Source of the DNA: RUG11462 sp036308645
Lineage (GTDB): Bacteria > Bacillota > Clostridia > Oscillospirales > Acutalibacteraceae
Direction of reading: 5' to 3'
DNA length: 64,000 nt
Assembly: GCA_036308645.1 (NCBI GenBank)
Contig: JAXJVH010000022.1
Coordinates: 5,869 to 69,868 of the forward strand
The number at the start of each line of letters is the position of its first letter. The stretch's first letter is position 1. This document shows positions 1-8,441 of the stretch, piece by piece. Both the position numbers and the translations under genes were made by a program. The notes under the pieces were generated by a model. That model was given only the letters and a program-made list of their open reading frames with translations, was not told where the DNA came from and ran no database searches.

Positions 1-290
1 CCGTAGTGACCTACTCCGTCGATAAGCGCTTCTATCGAGCCTTCAACCTCTCGCTTTTTATCGGTATCCTCAACTCTTAAAAACAAAACTCCGCCGGATT
101 GATGACAAAGGCGCTCGCTTGTCAGTCCCTGAACCAAATTGCCTAAATGAACAAAGCCTGTAGGACTCGGCGCCATACGTGACACAACCGCTCCCTCGGG
201 CAAATCTCTCGGCGGATATTTTTCCTCTAATTGCTCGCGAGTGTATTTGACATTCGGGAACAAAAGATCAGCCAATTTTTTGTAATCCAA
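1..290 (-). CDS. gltX: Glutamate--tRNA ligase, N-terminal part (runs off the window)
   Basis: Class I aminoacyl-tRNA synthetase that charges tRNA-Glu in the cytoplasm. Only the first 96 codons are present; the gene continues left of base 1. The translation starts with DYKKLADLLFPNVKYTREQL, a leader typical of clostridial GluRS, and contains the HIGH-type ATP-binding signature as APSPTGFVHLGN at about residues 40-51, followed by the LFLRVEDTD segment that helps bind substrate. The start is taken as TTG at 288-290, because an AGGAG lies 8 bases upstream and no ATG fits. The neighbouring S41 gene is on the same strand about 110 bases upstream with no obvious terminator between them. The family call is firm; discriminating versus non-discriminating type cannot be judged from this fragment. 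Confidence 0.93.
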   Translation of the reverse strand, partial: MDYKKLADLLFPNVKYTREQLEEKYPPRDLPEGAVVSRMAPSPTGFVHLGNLVQGLTSERLCHQSGGVLFLRVEDTDKKREVEGSIEALIDGVGHY

Positions 291-400
291 AATAAAATCT
301 CCTAAAAACATATTTATTATATTATAATATTATCGCAGAAACAGTCTTAAAATTCAACTGTTTTTTGAAATTTAGACTTATTTTTTGCAAAATATATATT

Positions 401-1720
401 TTAGTCTGCGTTTATATGAGATTTTTCGATTTCACAAGCCTTATCAAACACGCGGTCATAGCCGTTTAGCTCATCATCAAGCGTGTTTTCAACCTCAACG
501 TCGGGCGCAATGCCTACATTGACAAACTCCTCGCCGCTGCACAGCTTTCCCCATGTAGTGCCAAGCCACATTTTGGCGCCGCCCTCCAAATCACGAATCA
601 TCGCTTCAGAGCCGGAGCCGTATGTGCGTGAGCCAACAGTCACCGCACGCTTTGCCATATTAAAATAATCTACCATGCCTTCCGCGGCGCAGGCGGTGTT
701 CCAGTCGGTAATTATTACAACGGGCTGCGTAAACACAGTATCATAGTAATCAAAGCTTTCGGTGAACTCGTCGTCGCACTCATAATAAGTATGGGTTTTG
801 ACCTTGTAAATATCCCTGTGCTTCCACTCGTCGGCGTCGATTTTGCTCATATCGAGATACGGCTCGAGCGCATGCAGCTGCGCATTGTGCGACGGAGTCT
901 TAAAATCATTTTTGCAAACATACTCGCCGCCGAAAAACAGCTGAGCAAAATGAAACGGCGGATTGCCCATACCGCCGAAATTGCCACGCAAATCAATGAT
1001 GATAGCGTCAGCGCTTTGCAGCTGTGATTTCACCGACAGCACATCGTCAACAAGGCTTTCGCTGTAAAACGCAGGTATGCGGATTACGCCGATATTATCT
1101 GCGGTAAGCATAATCTTGCAGCTTTCGCCGTCAAAGACGGTTGATACATCGCCGTAGCTCATCGGCTTAAATTCGGCGTTTATCACCTCACGCTTATCGT
1201 GCAGCGATACGGTAAAGCTGCCGCACTCGGTTTCAAAGCTGACCTTGTCGTCATCTCTAAACGCAATTATTGCCGCCCTAACAATGCCTCCTCCCCTTTT
1301 ATAGAGCGACATGGGCACCTCATGCCAATAATACGGGTTTACATAATTTTCGATAAAGTCGGCAATCGGAATATTGTTTACCGAAACAAGCTTTTTGAGC
1401 AAATGCGCCTTCTCGCCCTTCGGCACAGCAGTGAGATAAAAGCCGCCGTCATAATATCCGAAATCAAGCGGCACGTTAAACCCATCAAGCATACCCTCGG
1501 GAAACGTAACGCAGGTGTGACCGTCTTTTAGCGTGGCAAAAAAACGCATAAGCAAACAAAAATACTCAAAGTCGTCTTTAGCGTTAATCACCTTCGGCAA
1601 AAATTCACGGTAGGTTTTGTCCCAGTCAACATCGCTTCGCATAGCCCAAAACGCAAAATTGTACTCCGCTTCTTTCCACAAATACGAGAGCGTATACACC
1701 CTCTGTTCAACACTTAACAT
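401..1720 (-). CDS. S41-family (C-terminal processing/tricorn-like) peptidase homologue with altered active site
   Basis: 439 residues, no signal peptide, so probably cytoplasmic. The S41 fold is recognised from the ADAIIIDLRGNFGG strand-turn (about 240-255), the NTACAAEGM segment (about 341-349) that aligns with the nucleophile loop TASASE of CtpA-type proteases, and the following VGSRTYGSGS segment. Family knowledge: the loop normally supplies the catalytic Ser, and Lys follows in GKQTFGKGS. Here the Ser position reads Cys (about residue 344) and the Lys position reads Ser (about 369). It may be a Cys-nucleophile variant, a tricorn-like enzyme using other residues, or inactive. There is no PDZ domain that I can recognise in the N-terminal half. 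AGGTGG precedes the ATG at 1720. It is not in an evident operon. Confidence 0.8.
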   Translation of the reverse strand: MLSVEQRVYTLSYLWKEAEYNFAFWAMRSDVDWDKTYREFLPKVINAKDDFEYFCLLMRFFATLKDGHTCVTFPEGMLDGFNVPLDFGYYDGGFYLTAVPKGEKAHLLKKLVSVNNIPIADFIENYVNPYYWHEVPMSLYKRGGGIVRAAIIAFRDDDKVSFETECGSFTVSLHDKREVINAEFKPMSYGDVSTVFDGESCKIMLTADNIGVIRIPAFYSESLVDDVLSVKSQLQSADAIIIDLRGNFGGMGNPPFHFAQLFFGGEYVCKNDFKTPSHNAQLHALEPYLDMSKIDADEWKHRDIYKVKTHTYYECDDEFTESFDYYDTVFTQPVVIITDWNTACAAEGMVDYFNMAKRAVTVGSRTYGSGSEAMIRDLEGGAKMWLGTTWGKLCSGEEFVNVGIAPDVEVENTLDDELNGYDRVFDKACEIEKSHINAD

Positions 1721-1918
1721 ATAATTTCCACCTTTCTTATAATGATAAAATTATACATTATTTTTGTAAACTTTGCAATTGTTGAGCACTATTTTTAAAG
1801 ATAATTAGCTTAATTTTTTTATAATTTATACTTAATTTTTTATAATTTATAAAATATATTTGAAATATGAGGTTATATGTTATATAATATAAAATGAATA
1901 AATCTGTGAGGTGGAAGA

Positions 1919-2125
1919 ATGGATATTCAGGTGGGCGATATTATTACAATGAAAAAGCCTCATCCGTGCAAATCAAAGGATTTTAAAGTGCTTAGGATTG
2001 GTATGGATTTTAAGATTAAATGTTTGGGGTGCGACCATGAGGTTATGCTGCCGAGGTCTGCCTGTGAAAAAAATATCCGAAAGGTAGTAAGAAACGGCGA
2101 ACAAATAACACCCGTAAAACAGTAA
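1919..2125 (+). CDS. DUF951 family protein
   Basis: 68-residue small basic protein that matches the DUF951 family of Firmicutes: starts MDIQVGDIITMKKPHPC, has the conserved CLGCDHEVMLPR segment and ends with a basic tail. The Cys residues (one near residue 17, a CxxC pair near 39-42 and one in the ACEK segment) suggest possible metal or nucleic-acid contacts, but function is unknown for the family; in many Firmicutes it sits near ychF or parB. Here it precedes prfA by 53 bases on the same strand and may share its promoter; an AT-rich stretch with TATAAT-like boxes lies at about 1870-1890. GAGGTGG lies just upstream of the ATG. Family assignment is confident, role unknown. Confidence 0.85.
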   Translation: MDIQVGDIITMKKPHPCKSKDFKVLRIGMDFKIKCLGCDHEVMLPRSACEKNIRKVVRNGEQITPVKQ

Positions 2126-2178
2126 CAACAAATTATTAACAAATAAATTTATAACACCTATTTTGAAAGGAATTTTTT

Positions 2179-3255
2179 ATGTTTGATAAATTAAAAGAGG
2201 TAGAGAAACGTTTTGAAGAGATTGAACAGCAACTTATGGACCCGTCGGTTGTAACCGACCAAAAGTTGTATGCTTCGCTTATGAAAGAAATGAAAAATCT
2301 TACTCCTGTTGTTGAAAAATTCAGAGAGTATTCTGCCGCAAAGCAAAATATCGAGGACGCAAAGGCTATGATTGCCGAGGGCGGTCTTGATAAAGAGTTT
2401 AAAGATATGCTTGACGAGGAAATGGAAAACTCAAAGCAGGCAATGGAAAAATGCGCCGAAGAATTAAAGGTTTTACTGCTTCCTCGCGACCCTAACGATG
2501 ATAAAAACGTTATTATCGAAATTCGCGGCGGCGCAGGCGGCGAAGAGGCGGCGCTTTTTGCAGGCGAACTTCTAAGAATGTATACTATGTATGCCGAGAG
2601 CAAGGGTTGGAAAGTTGATATGCTTTCCGCTAATGAAACGGGACTTGGCGGATATAAGGAAGTTTCGTTTATGGTAGAGGGCGACGGCGCTTATTCAAGG
2701 CTTAAATTTGAGTCGGGCGGTCACAGAGTGCAAAGAGTACCCGAAACCGAAAGTCAGGGACGTATTCACACCTCGGCTGTTACCGTTGCGGTTTTGCCCG
2801 AGGCCGAAGATGTGGAGATTGATATTAACCCTGCCGATTTGCAGATAGACACCTACCGTTCTTCGGGAGCCGGCGGTCAGCACGTAAACAAAACCGAGTC
2901 GGCTATTCGTATTACGCATTTGCCCACAGGCACCGTAGTTGAATGTCAAGACGAGCGAAGTCAACATAAAAACCGTGAAAAAGCGATGAAAATTTTGCGT
3001 TCGAGAATTTATGATAAAATTATGCAGGAGCAGGCGGATGAAATCGCGTCGCAACGTAAAACAATGGTAGGTTCGGGCGACCGTTCACAGCGAATCCGTA
3101 CCTATAACTTTCCGCAGTCACGAATTACCGACCATAGAATAGGTCTTACAATTTATAAATTAGAGCAGTTTATGAACGGCGACCTCGATGAAGTTATCGA
3201 CGCGCTTATTACCGCAGACAGAGCCGAGCAGTTAAAGGCAAGTAGCGAGGAATAA
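2179..3255 (+). CDS. prfA: Peptide chain release factor 1
   Basis: 358 residues, full length for bacterial RF1. It recognises UAA and UAG stop codons and triggers hydrolysis of the peptidyl-tRNA ester in the ribosome. The catalytic GGQ loop is visible as SSGAGGQHVNKTES at about residues 228-241, preceded by the RVPETESQGRIHTSAVTVAV strand. The usual target of PrmC methylation is the Gln of GGQ. The anticodon-like PxT motif region should lie around 185-195 (VPETES is the conserved neighbourhood). The start has AAAGGA 7 bases upstream. Downstream is a repeat-filled spacer rather than prmC, which commonly follows prfA in Firmicutes; the next gene, tsaC/sua5, is also a typical prfA neighbour, so the intervening prmC may have been lost or moved. 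Confidence 0.97.
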   Translation: MFDKLKEVEKRFEEIEQQLMDPSVVTDQKLYASLMKEMKNLTPVVEKFREYSAAKQNIEDAKAMIAEGGLDKEFKDMLDEEMENSKQAMEKCAEELKVLLLPRDPNDDKNVIIEIRGGAGGEEAALFAGELLRMYTMYAESKGWKVDMLSANETGLGGYKEVSFMVEGDGAYSRLKFESGGHRVQRVPETESQGRIHTSAVTVAVLPEAEDVEIDINPADLQIDTYRSSGAGGQHVNKTESAIRITHLPTGTVVECQDERSQHKNREKAMKILRSRIYDKIMQEQADEIASQRKTMVGSGDRSQRIRTYNFPQSRITDHRIGLTIYKLEQFMNGDLDEVIDALITADRAEQLKASSEE

Positions 3256-3315
3256 GAAGTTACGGGAACGCAAGCACCCGCCGTTATAATAAAACCGATA
3301 ATTTTGTTTATTTAA

Positions 3316-3600
3316 TATTCCTTTGTCTTGTCACAAAGGAATCAAAAGACATTCAAGGGGAAACCCCTTGAAAAACCCCGAAGCATTATGCCGCCAAACT
3401 GACAGAGAGCCAATGCTTTACTGCAAAGGGCATAATGCTAAAAGGCTTATCTTTCTACACAAGCCTTTGTGTGGCAAAGCATTACGGCCTTTGTCTAAAG
3501 GCTTTAGGTAATCGTTCACTTTGAGCCGTAATGCTTAAGGATACATAAGGAGGCTTCCTTATGTGCGTTTTGGTTACTTTGTCGCAAAACAAAGTAACAG
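3316..3600. repeat. Hairpin-rich non-coding element (degenerate MITE or REP cluster)
   Basis: A non-coding block made almost wholly of short inverted repeats: ATTCCTTTG/CACAAAGGAAT around 3318-3342, CAAGGGG/CCCCTTG around 3354-3370, ACATAAGGA/TCCTTATGT around 3541-3562 and GTTACTTTG/CAAAGTAAC around 3573-3598. No convincing reading frame with codon bias. The arrangement resembles miniature or REP-type elements in clostridial genomes, but I cannot name a family. It could also supply the prfA transcription end. Confidence 0.5.
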
Positions 3601-3623
3601 GGGAAAAGAATTTATTGTTTTCT

Positions 3624-3720
3624 CGGGCGACCGCAAGAGTCGCCCCTACGAATGTAAATGAGATATTTGGGATAATATAAGAAACGGGCGACCGCAAGGT
3701 TCGACCATACGAATGTAGAT
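3624..3720 (+). repeat. Two tandem REP-like units of the GGGCGACC family
   Basis: Two copies about 61 bases apart: CGGGCGACCGCAAGAGTCGCCCC followed by TACGAATGTAAATG in the first (3624-3660), and a related copy at 3685-3720 ending TACGAATGTAGATG. Each is an imperfect hairpin. Related units occur at 19254-19287, 34464-34493 and 47420-47453. The second unit runs directly into the broken transposase at 3721. Confidence 0.7.
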
Positions 3721-3925
3721 GAGGTTGTTGGCTGGTTTAAAAAAACGGTGACGAACGAATATATCAAAGGCGTAAAAAATAATATTTATTCGCCATTCAA
3801 CAAAAAACTCTGGCAACGTTTTTTTTGAACATATTATCCGTAATGAACGAGAATTATATGAAATACGCAAATATATAGAAGAAAACCCGATTAAATGGGA
3901 AACGGACGATTATTATATAAATTAA
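3721..3925 (+). pseudogene. C-terminal remnant of a REP-associated (Y1/IS200-like) tyrosine transposase
   Basis: Frame starting near 3730 reads GWFKKTVTNEYIKGVK and then SPFNKKLWQR up to about 3819; a run of eight T at 3819-3826 breaks the frame, and in the next frame the text continues EHIIRNERELYEIRKYIEEN and PIKWETDDYYIN to the TAA ending at 3925. The elements LWQR-xx-xHIIRNExEL and the ENPxKW tail are characteristic of the C-terminal part of REP-associated tyrosine transposases (RAYT). The catalytic HUH part and Tyr are absent, so this is a 5'-truncated and frameshifted relic. It abuts REP-like units, as expected for a RAYT-REP pair. Confidence 0.75.
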
Positions 3926-3936
3926 GGACGTAACTT

Positions 3937-4953
3937 ATGGAAACACAGATTTTATCTAAAAGTGAAAAAGATATTGCGGCTGCCGCTGAAATTATTAAAA
4001 ACGGCGGTCTTGTGTGTATTCCGACCGAAACCGTTTACGGTCTTGGCGCAAACGCTTTTGACAAAAAGGCGGTGCTTAATGTATTTAAAGCAAAGGGCAG
4101 AGCGGCGGATAATCCGCTTATTGTTCATATAACCGAGTTCTGCGAAATTTATCCGCTTGTAAAAGAAGTACCCGAAAAAGCAAGAATTTTGGCGGAGAAA
4201 TTCTGGCCCGGACCGCTTACTATGATTTTTAAAAAATCCGACAAAATTCCGAGCGAGGTTACCTGCGGTATGGATACCGTGGCAATTCGTATGCCATCGC
4301 ACCCGGTTGCAAGGGCGATTATAAAGGCGGCAGGCGTGCCGGTTGCGGCGCCGAGCGCTAACCGTTCGGGCGGTGTAAGTCCTGTTACCGCAGAGCATTG
4401 CATTTGTGATTTATCGGGCAGAGTTGACGCAATTGTGGACGGAGGAACAAGCGAGGTAGGACTCGAATCCACCGTTATTTTAATGGTCGGCGAAACTCCG
4501 AGATTGCTTCGTCCCGGATTTGTCACCCCCGAACAGATAGAAAAAGAAATCGGCGAAATAATTATTGATAAAGCAATTCTAAATCCGCTTGAAAAGGGCG
4601 CAAAGGTGTTGTCGCCCGGAATGAAGTATAAGCATTATTCGCCGAGCGCAAAGGTGATTATTATTGACGCCGATGATGAAGCGTATTACAGTTATGTAAA
4701 CCAATTTGACGGTGAAAAGGTTTTCGCATTGTGTTATGATGAAGATACGGAGCATCTTGATAAACCGTATCTTACCTTTGGCGCGCATAATGATGAAAAA
4801 AGCGCCGCAAAAATGCTGTTTTACAATCTGCATCAGTTTGATTTAAAGGGTGCAAAAACGGTGATTGCCCGTTTGCCTAAAACCGACGGTGTGGGACTTG
4901 CGGTAGTGAACCGTTTATTGCGTGCCGCAGGATTTGAGGTAGTGAAACTGTAA
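3937..4953 (+). CDS. tsaC: L-threonylcarbamoyladenylate synthase (YrdC plus Sua5 domains)
   Basis: 338 residues. It makes threonylcarbamoyl-AMP from Thr, bicarbonate and ATP, the first step of the t6A37 modification of ANN-decoding tRNAs. The YrdC domain covers about 1-200 with the conserved PTETVYGLGANA near residues 28-39, the KAKGRAADNPL nucleotide-binding loop and APSANRSGGVSPV around 137-149. The C-terminal Sua5 extension (about 230-338, starting at SPGMKYKHYSP) makes it the long Sua5/YwlC type. AAGGA precedes the ATG. Its stop overlaps the next start by one base (TAATG), so it is translationally coupled to the flavodoxin-like gene. Also known as ywlC in Bacillus. Confidence 0.95.
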   Translation: METQILSKSEKDIAAAAEIIKNGGLVCIPTETVYGLGANAFDKKAVLNVFKAKGRAADNPLIVHITEFCEIYPLVKEVPEKARILAEKFWPGPLTMIFKKSDKIPSEVTCGMDTVAIRMPSHPVARAIIKAAGVPVAAPSANRSGGVSPVTAEHCICDLSGRVDAIVDGGTSEVGLESTVILMVGETPRLLRPGFVTPEQIEKEIGEIIIDKAILNPLEKGAKVLSPGMKYKHYSPSAKVIIIDADDEAYYSYVNQFDGEKVFALCYDEDTEHLDKPYLTFGAHNDEKSAAKMLFYNLHQFDLKGAKTVIARLPKTDGVGLAVVNRLLRAAGFEVVKL

Positions 4954-5648
4954 TGAAAATAGTAGTAATTAACGGGCAAAACCACAAAGGCAGTACCTGG
5001 AATATCGGAAATATGCTTATTGAAAAAATGTCTGTAGAAAAAGATATAAAAGAATTCTTTTTACCGAGAGATTTAAACCGTTTTTGTTTAGGCTGTTATG
5101 AATGTTTAACAAAGCGTGAAAATTGTCCGTATTGGAACGAAAAGAAACTAATTGCGGACGCAATACTTACGGCAGACCTTATTGTTCTGACTACGCCGAA
5201 TTATTGTATGATGCCGTCAGCGCCGATGAAATCTTTTTTAGATTTGTTCTTTACTAATTGGTTGGCACATAAACCGTATAAAGAAATGTTTTCTAAACAG
5301 GCGGTCGTGATTTCAACCGCCTCAGGCGCAGGAGCGAAAAAAGCGAGCAAATTAGTAGCAAACAATCTGGTTAATTGGGGAATTCCGAGAGTGATTAAGT
5401 ACGGAATCAATGTTAATGCGATGAATTGGGCAGGGGTGCCTGATAAGAAGAAAGCAAGAATTGAAAAAGATATGAAACGTATGGCTTCAAAATTGTCCGA
5501 AAATAAAAAGGTTAAGGTTGGTATTAAAACACGTTTTATTTTTTGGTTGTACGGCGGAATGCAGAAAGCAAACTGGGGCGCTTCGCCGCAAGAAAAACAA
5601 TACTGGACCGATATGGGTTGGCTTGACGGAAAGAAACCGTGGGAATAA
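4953..5648 (+). CDS. Flavodoxin-like / NADPH-dependent FMN reductase family protein
   Basis: 231 residues. The N-terminal strand-loop MKIVVINGQNHKGSTWNIGN is the FMN phosphate-binding loop of the flavodoxin-like fold, and LIVLTTPNYCMMPSAPMKSFLDLFF is the second flavin-contacting segment. Cys residues in RFCLGCYECLTKRENCP (about 42-60) are typical of the iron-sulfur flavoprotein-like NAD(P)H oxidoreductases of anaerobes, but the compact CxxCxxC cluster motif is not fully met, so cluster binding is uncertain. Probable cytoplasmic flavin-dependent reductase of unknown substrate. It overlaps tsaC by one base and is probably co-transcribed with it; the following gene coaE is 92 bases downstream. 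Confidence 0.8.
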   Translation: MKIVVINGQNHKGSTWNIGNMLIEKMSVEKDIKEFFLPRDLNRFCLGCYECLTKRENCPYWNEKKLIADAILTADLIVLTTPNYCMMPSAPMKSFLDLFFTNWLAHKPYKEMFSKQAVVISTASGAGAKKASKLVANNLVNWGIPRVIKYGINVNAMNWAGVPDKKKARIEKDMKRMASKLSENKKVKVGIKTRFIFWLYGGMQKANWGASPQEKQYWTDMGWLDGKKPWE

Positions 5649-5740
5649 ATATAATAATTGCAAGGAAACTTGATGCGTAAATATTTTTGATAAATTTTTA
5701 TTAGCACAATAATTATAAAATGGGTTAGAGATTAAATTTT

Positions 5741-6319
5741 ATGAAAATTATAGGTATAACAGGGGCGTCGGGCGCAGGTAAATCGACTTTTGTAAAGTTG
5801 TTGAATTTGCCTGTGGTTGACGCAGATAAAGCGGCTCGCGCAGTTACGAAAAAAGGGCATAAGTGCCTTGATGAATTAGCCGAAAAATTCGGCTCGGATA
5901 TACTTTTGCCCGACGGCTCGCTTGAGCGAAATGCGCTTGCAAAAAAAGCGTTTTCTAATAAGGAAAGCACCGAACTTTTAAACTCGGTCACACACCCGTA
6001 TATCAAAAAAGTGATGGCGGACGAAATTGAAACATACCGTAAAGCGAATGAAAAGGCGGTTATTCTTGACGCACCGCAACTCTTTGAGGCAGGGTGTGAA
6101 GAAATGTGCGATTTTGTTATCGGAGTGCTTGCTGATAAAGATATACGAAAAAAGCGTATTATGGCTCGTGACAATATTGATGAGCAACAAGCCGAAATTC
6201 GGTTAAATGCAGGAAAAAGCGACGAATTTTTCAAAGAACGCTGTGATAAAATCATTATAAACAACGGCGAAATTGATAAACTAAAAAGAGAAGCCGCCGG
6301 TATTTTAAATTTGATATAA
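5741..6319 (+). CDS. coaE: Dephospho-CoA kinase
   Basis: 192 residues, normal length. It phosphorylates the 3' hydroxyl of dephospho-CoA, the last step of coenzyme A synthesis. The P-loop GITGASGAGKST lies at about residues 4-15, followed by VVDADKAARAVTKKG (the conserved D-D-x-hydrophobic segment of CoaE) and the LDAPQLFEAG motif near 108-117. The ribosome binding site is weak (GAGATT). It continues the same-strand run with the lytic transglycosylase 38 bases later. The pairing coaE then SLT-domain transglycosylase then M18 aminopeptidase is common in clostridial genomes. Confidence 0.95.
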   Translation: MKIIGITGASGAGKSTFVKLLNLPVVDADKAARAVTKKGHKCLDELAEKFGSDILLPDGSLERNALAKKAFSNKESTELLNSVTHPYIKKVMADEIETYRKANEKAVILDAPQLFEAGCEEMCDFVIGVLADKDIRKKRIMARDNIDEQQAEIRLNAGKSDEFFKERCDKIIINNGEIDKLKREAAGILNLI

Positions 6320-6357
6320 AACTATGATGACAAACAGTTGAGTTTTAAGGAGTTATT

Positions 6358-6918
6358 TTGAAACATTTTTTTAAATTTATTTTGTGGATAATTATAATCT
6401 GCGTTTTGATTTACGGCGGTATGACCGCATATCAAAAAGTGCAGCGGTATATTTATCCTACCGATTACAAAGAGTTGGTTGAAAAATACAGTAATGAATA
6501 CGAACTTGATAAATCGCTTGTTTTTGCGGTTATAAAGTGCGAAAGCAATTTTGACCCGAACGCCGTTTCGAGTATCGGCGCCAAAGGTCTTATGCAACTT
6601 ACCGATGAAACTTATGAATGGGTGTGCTCACGTTACGACGAGAAAGACGACGACAGTAACAATTTGTTCTATGCAGAGAAAAATATCGAAGCGGGTTGCA
6701 GATTGTTAAAACTGCTCGAAAAAGATTTTACTTCGCTTGAAACAAGAATTTGCGCTTATCATGCAGGTAGAAATATTACGCTTAAATGGCTTGAAAATTC
6801 CGAATATTCGTCCGACGGTAAGACGCTTATAGAAATTCCGTATTCCGACACCTCGTCTTATGTTGACAGGGTGGTTAGAACAATAGAAAAATATCAAAAA
6901 ATTTATGAAATACAGTAA
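6358..6918 (+). CDS. Membrane-anchored lytic transglycosylase (SLT domain)
   Basis: 186 residues. An N-terminal uncleaved signal anchor (FFKFILWIIIICVLIYGGM, about 3-21) is followed by a soluble-lytic-transglycosylase domain with the catalytic Glu in AVIKCESNFDPNAVSS (about 57-72) and the conserved IGAKGLMQL (about 74-82). The enzyme would cleave MurNAc-GlcNAc bonds in peptidoglycan outside the membrane. Start taken as TTG at 6358, with AAGGAG 8 bases upstream; no in-frame ATG is placed better. It lies 15 bases before the M18 aminopeptidase on the same strand. Confidence 0.9.
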   Translation: MKHFFKFILWIIIICVLIYGGMTAYQKVQRYIYPTDYKELVEKYSNEYELDKSLVFAVIKCESNFDPNAVSSIGAKGLMQLTDETYEWVCSRYDEKDDDSNNLFYAEKNIEAGCRLLKLLEKDFTSLETRICAYHAGRNITLKWLENSEYSSDGKTLIEIPYSDTSSYVDRVVRTIEKYQKIYEIQ

Positions 6919-6933
6919 AGGAGATTTTTTAAA

Positions 6934-8331
6934 ATGGAAGAAAAAACAATGGCACAAGAACTCAAAGAAAAACTGTTTTTAGACGAGAGAAACGGTTATT
7001 TCAAAATTGACGAGCAGACAGAGACTGACATCAATAATTTTGCCGAAGGCTATAAAACTTTTTTAACCGCTTCCAAAACCGAAAGACTTTGCGTTAAAAA
7101 TGCAATTTTATTGGCTGAAGAAAAAGGATTTTCCGAATTCGAGCCCGATAAAAAGTATGCGCCCGGCGACAAGGTTTATATGAATCAGCGTGAAAAAGCG
7201 CTTATTCTCTCGGTTATCGGTAAGCACCCTGTAGCAGACGGCGTGAGAATCGTTGCGGCTCATATTGATTCGCCGAGAATCGACCTTAAAGCGAATCCGC
7301 TTTTCGAGGCTGATGAATTAGGCTACTTTAAAACTCACTATTACGGCGGTATTAAGAAATATCAATGGACTGCTATGCCGCTTTGCCTTTACGGTGTGGT
7401 TATTAATTCAAAAGGTGAAAAAATCGAGATTTCTCTCGGCGAAAAAGCAGACGAGCCTAAATTTGTCATTACCGATTTGTTGCCGCATTTGGGCGCAGAA
7501 CAGGGCAAACGTCCGCTTTCCGACGGCATAAAAGGCGAGGAACTCAATATTCTTATCGGTTCACGTCCGTTTAAAGACGATAAGGCAAGCGAGGCAGTTA
7601 AACTGAACCTTATGAAACTTATTAATGAAAAATACGGCATTAAAGAGGACGATTTCAGAGCCGCCGAACTCGAATTTGTTCCTGCTTTTGACGCTTGCGA
7701 TATCGGTTTTGACCGTTCGCTTGTCGGCGGATACGGTCACGATGACAGAGTTTGCGCTTATCCTGCTTTGCAAGCAACTCTTGACAGCGAAAATCCTGAA
7801 TTTACAACCGTTACCGTTTTAGCCGACAAAGAGGAGATAGGTTCGGACGGAAATACAGGTTTGCTTTGTGATTATCTTCGTAATTTCGTTACCGATTTGG
7901 CGCTTGCAGAGGGCGTTCAGGGTTACAGAGTTCTTCGCAATTCAAAATGTCTTTCGGCTGACGTTAATGCGGCTCACGACCCGACTTTTTCAGATGTTTC
8001 CGAACGCAGAAATATGTCGTTTATCAACAAGGGCGTTGTTATTACAAAATATACAGGCTCAAGAGGTAAAAGCGGTACTTCCGACGCTTCTGCCGAGTAT
8101 ATGGGCTTTGTTTCAAAAATGCTTAACGACAACGGCGTTGTATGGCAGACGGGCGAACTTGGTAAAGTAGACGCAGGCGGCGGCGGAACTGTTGCAAAAT
8201 ACATTGCAAATATGGACGTTGAAACAGTCGACCTCGGCGTTCCGGTGCTTTCAATGCACTCGCCTTTTGAGGTTATTTCAAAACTCGATTTGTTTATGGC
8301 TTACAAGGCGTTTATGGCATTTTATAAATAA
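6934..8331 (+). CDS. M18 family zinc aminopeptidase
   Basis: 465 residues, full length for bacterial M18 (aspartyl-aminopeptidase-like, ApeB/LAP4 relatives). Metal-binding residues are seen in VAAHIDSPR, GHDDRVCAYPAL, DKEEIGSDGNTGLL (metal and general-base Glu pair), AAHDPTFSD and SMHSPFEVIS. It removes N-terminal residues from peptides and forms large cytoplasmic dodecamers in known members. AAGGAG lies upstream of the ATG. No signal peptide. It probably ends the operon that starts with coaE; 110 bases to the next start are AT-rich with an inverted repeat. Confidence 0.94.
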   Translation: MEEKTMAQELKEKLFLDERNGYFKIDEQTETDINNFAEGYKTFLTASKTERLCVKNAILLAEEKGFSEFEPDKKYAPGDKVYMNQREKALILSVIGKHPVADGVRIVAAHIDSPRIDLKANPLFEADELGYFKTHYYGGIKKYQWTAMPLCLYGVVINSKGEKIEISLGEKADEPKFVITDLLPHLGAEQGKRPLSDGIKGEELNILIGSRPFKDDKASEAVKLNLMKLINEKYGIKEDDFRAAELEFVPAFDACDIGFDRSLVGGYGHDDRVCAYPALQATLDSENPEFTTVTVLADKEEIGSDGNTGLLCDYLRNFVTDLALAEGVQGYRVLRNSKCLSADVNAAHDPTFSDVSERRNMSFINKGVVITKYTGSRGKSGTSDASAEYMGFVSKMLNDNGVVWQTGELGKVDAGGGGTVAKYIANMDVETVDLGVPVLSMHSPFEVISKLDLFMAYKAFMAFYK

Positions 8332-8375
8332 AATATAAATAGTAATTATTAAATTTTGATTTCTCATAATTCTTG

Positions 8376-8432
8376 TCCTTTTAGCATATATTTAATTAAC
8401 CGTTAATTAAAATGATAAAAATGCTAAAAGGA
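8376..8432 (+). promoter_or_regulatory. Inverted repeat that sequesters the ribosome binding site of the DUF4830 gene
   Basis: Two nested perfect inverted repeats: outer arms TCCTTTTAGCAT (8376-8387) and ATGCTAAAAGGA (8421-8432); inner arms TTAATTAA (8392-8399) and TTAATTAA (8403-8410) around CCG. The right outer arm contains the AAAAGGA that serves the ATG at 8442. Folding in RNA would hide that site; as DNA it could be an operator. It might also end transcription from the M18 gene, although there is no U tract. Confidence 0.55.
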
Positions 8433-8441
8433 CTTGATTTT

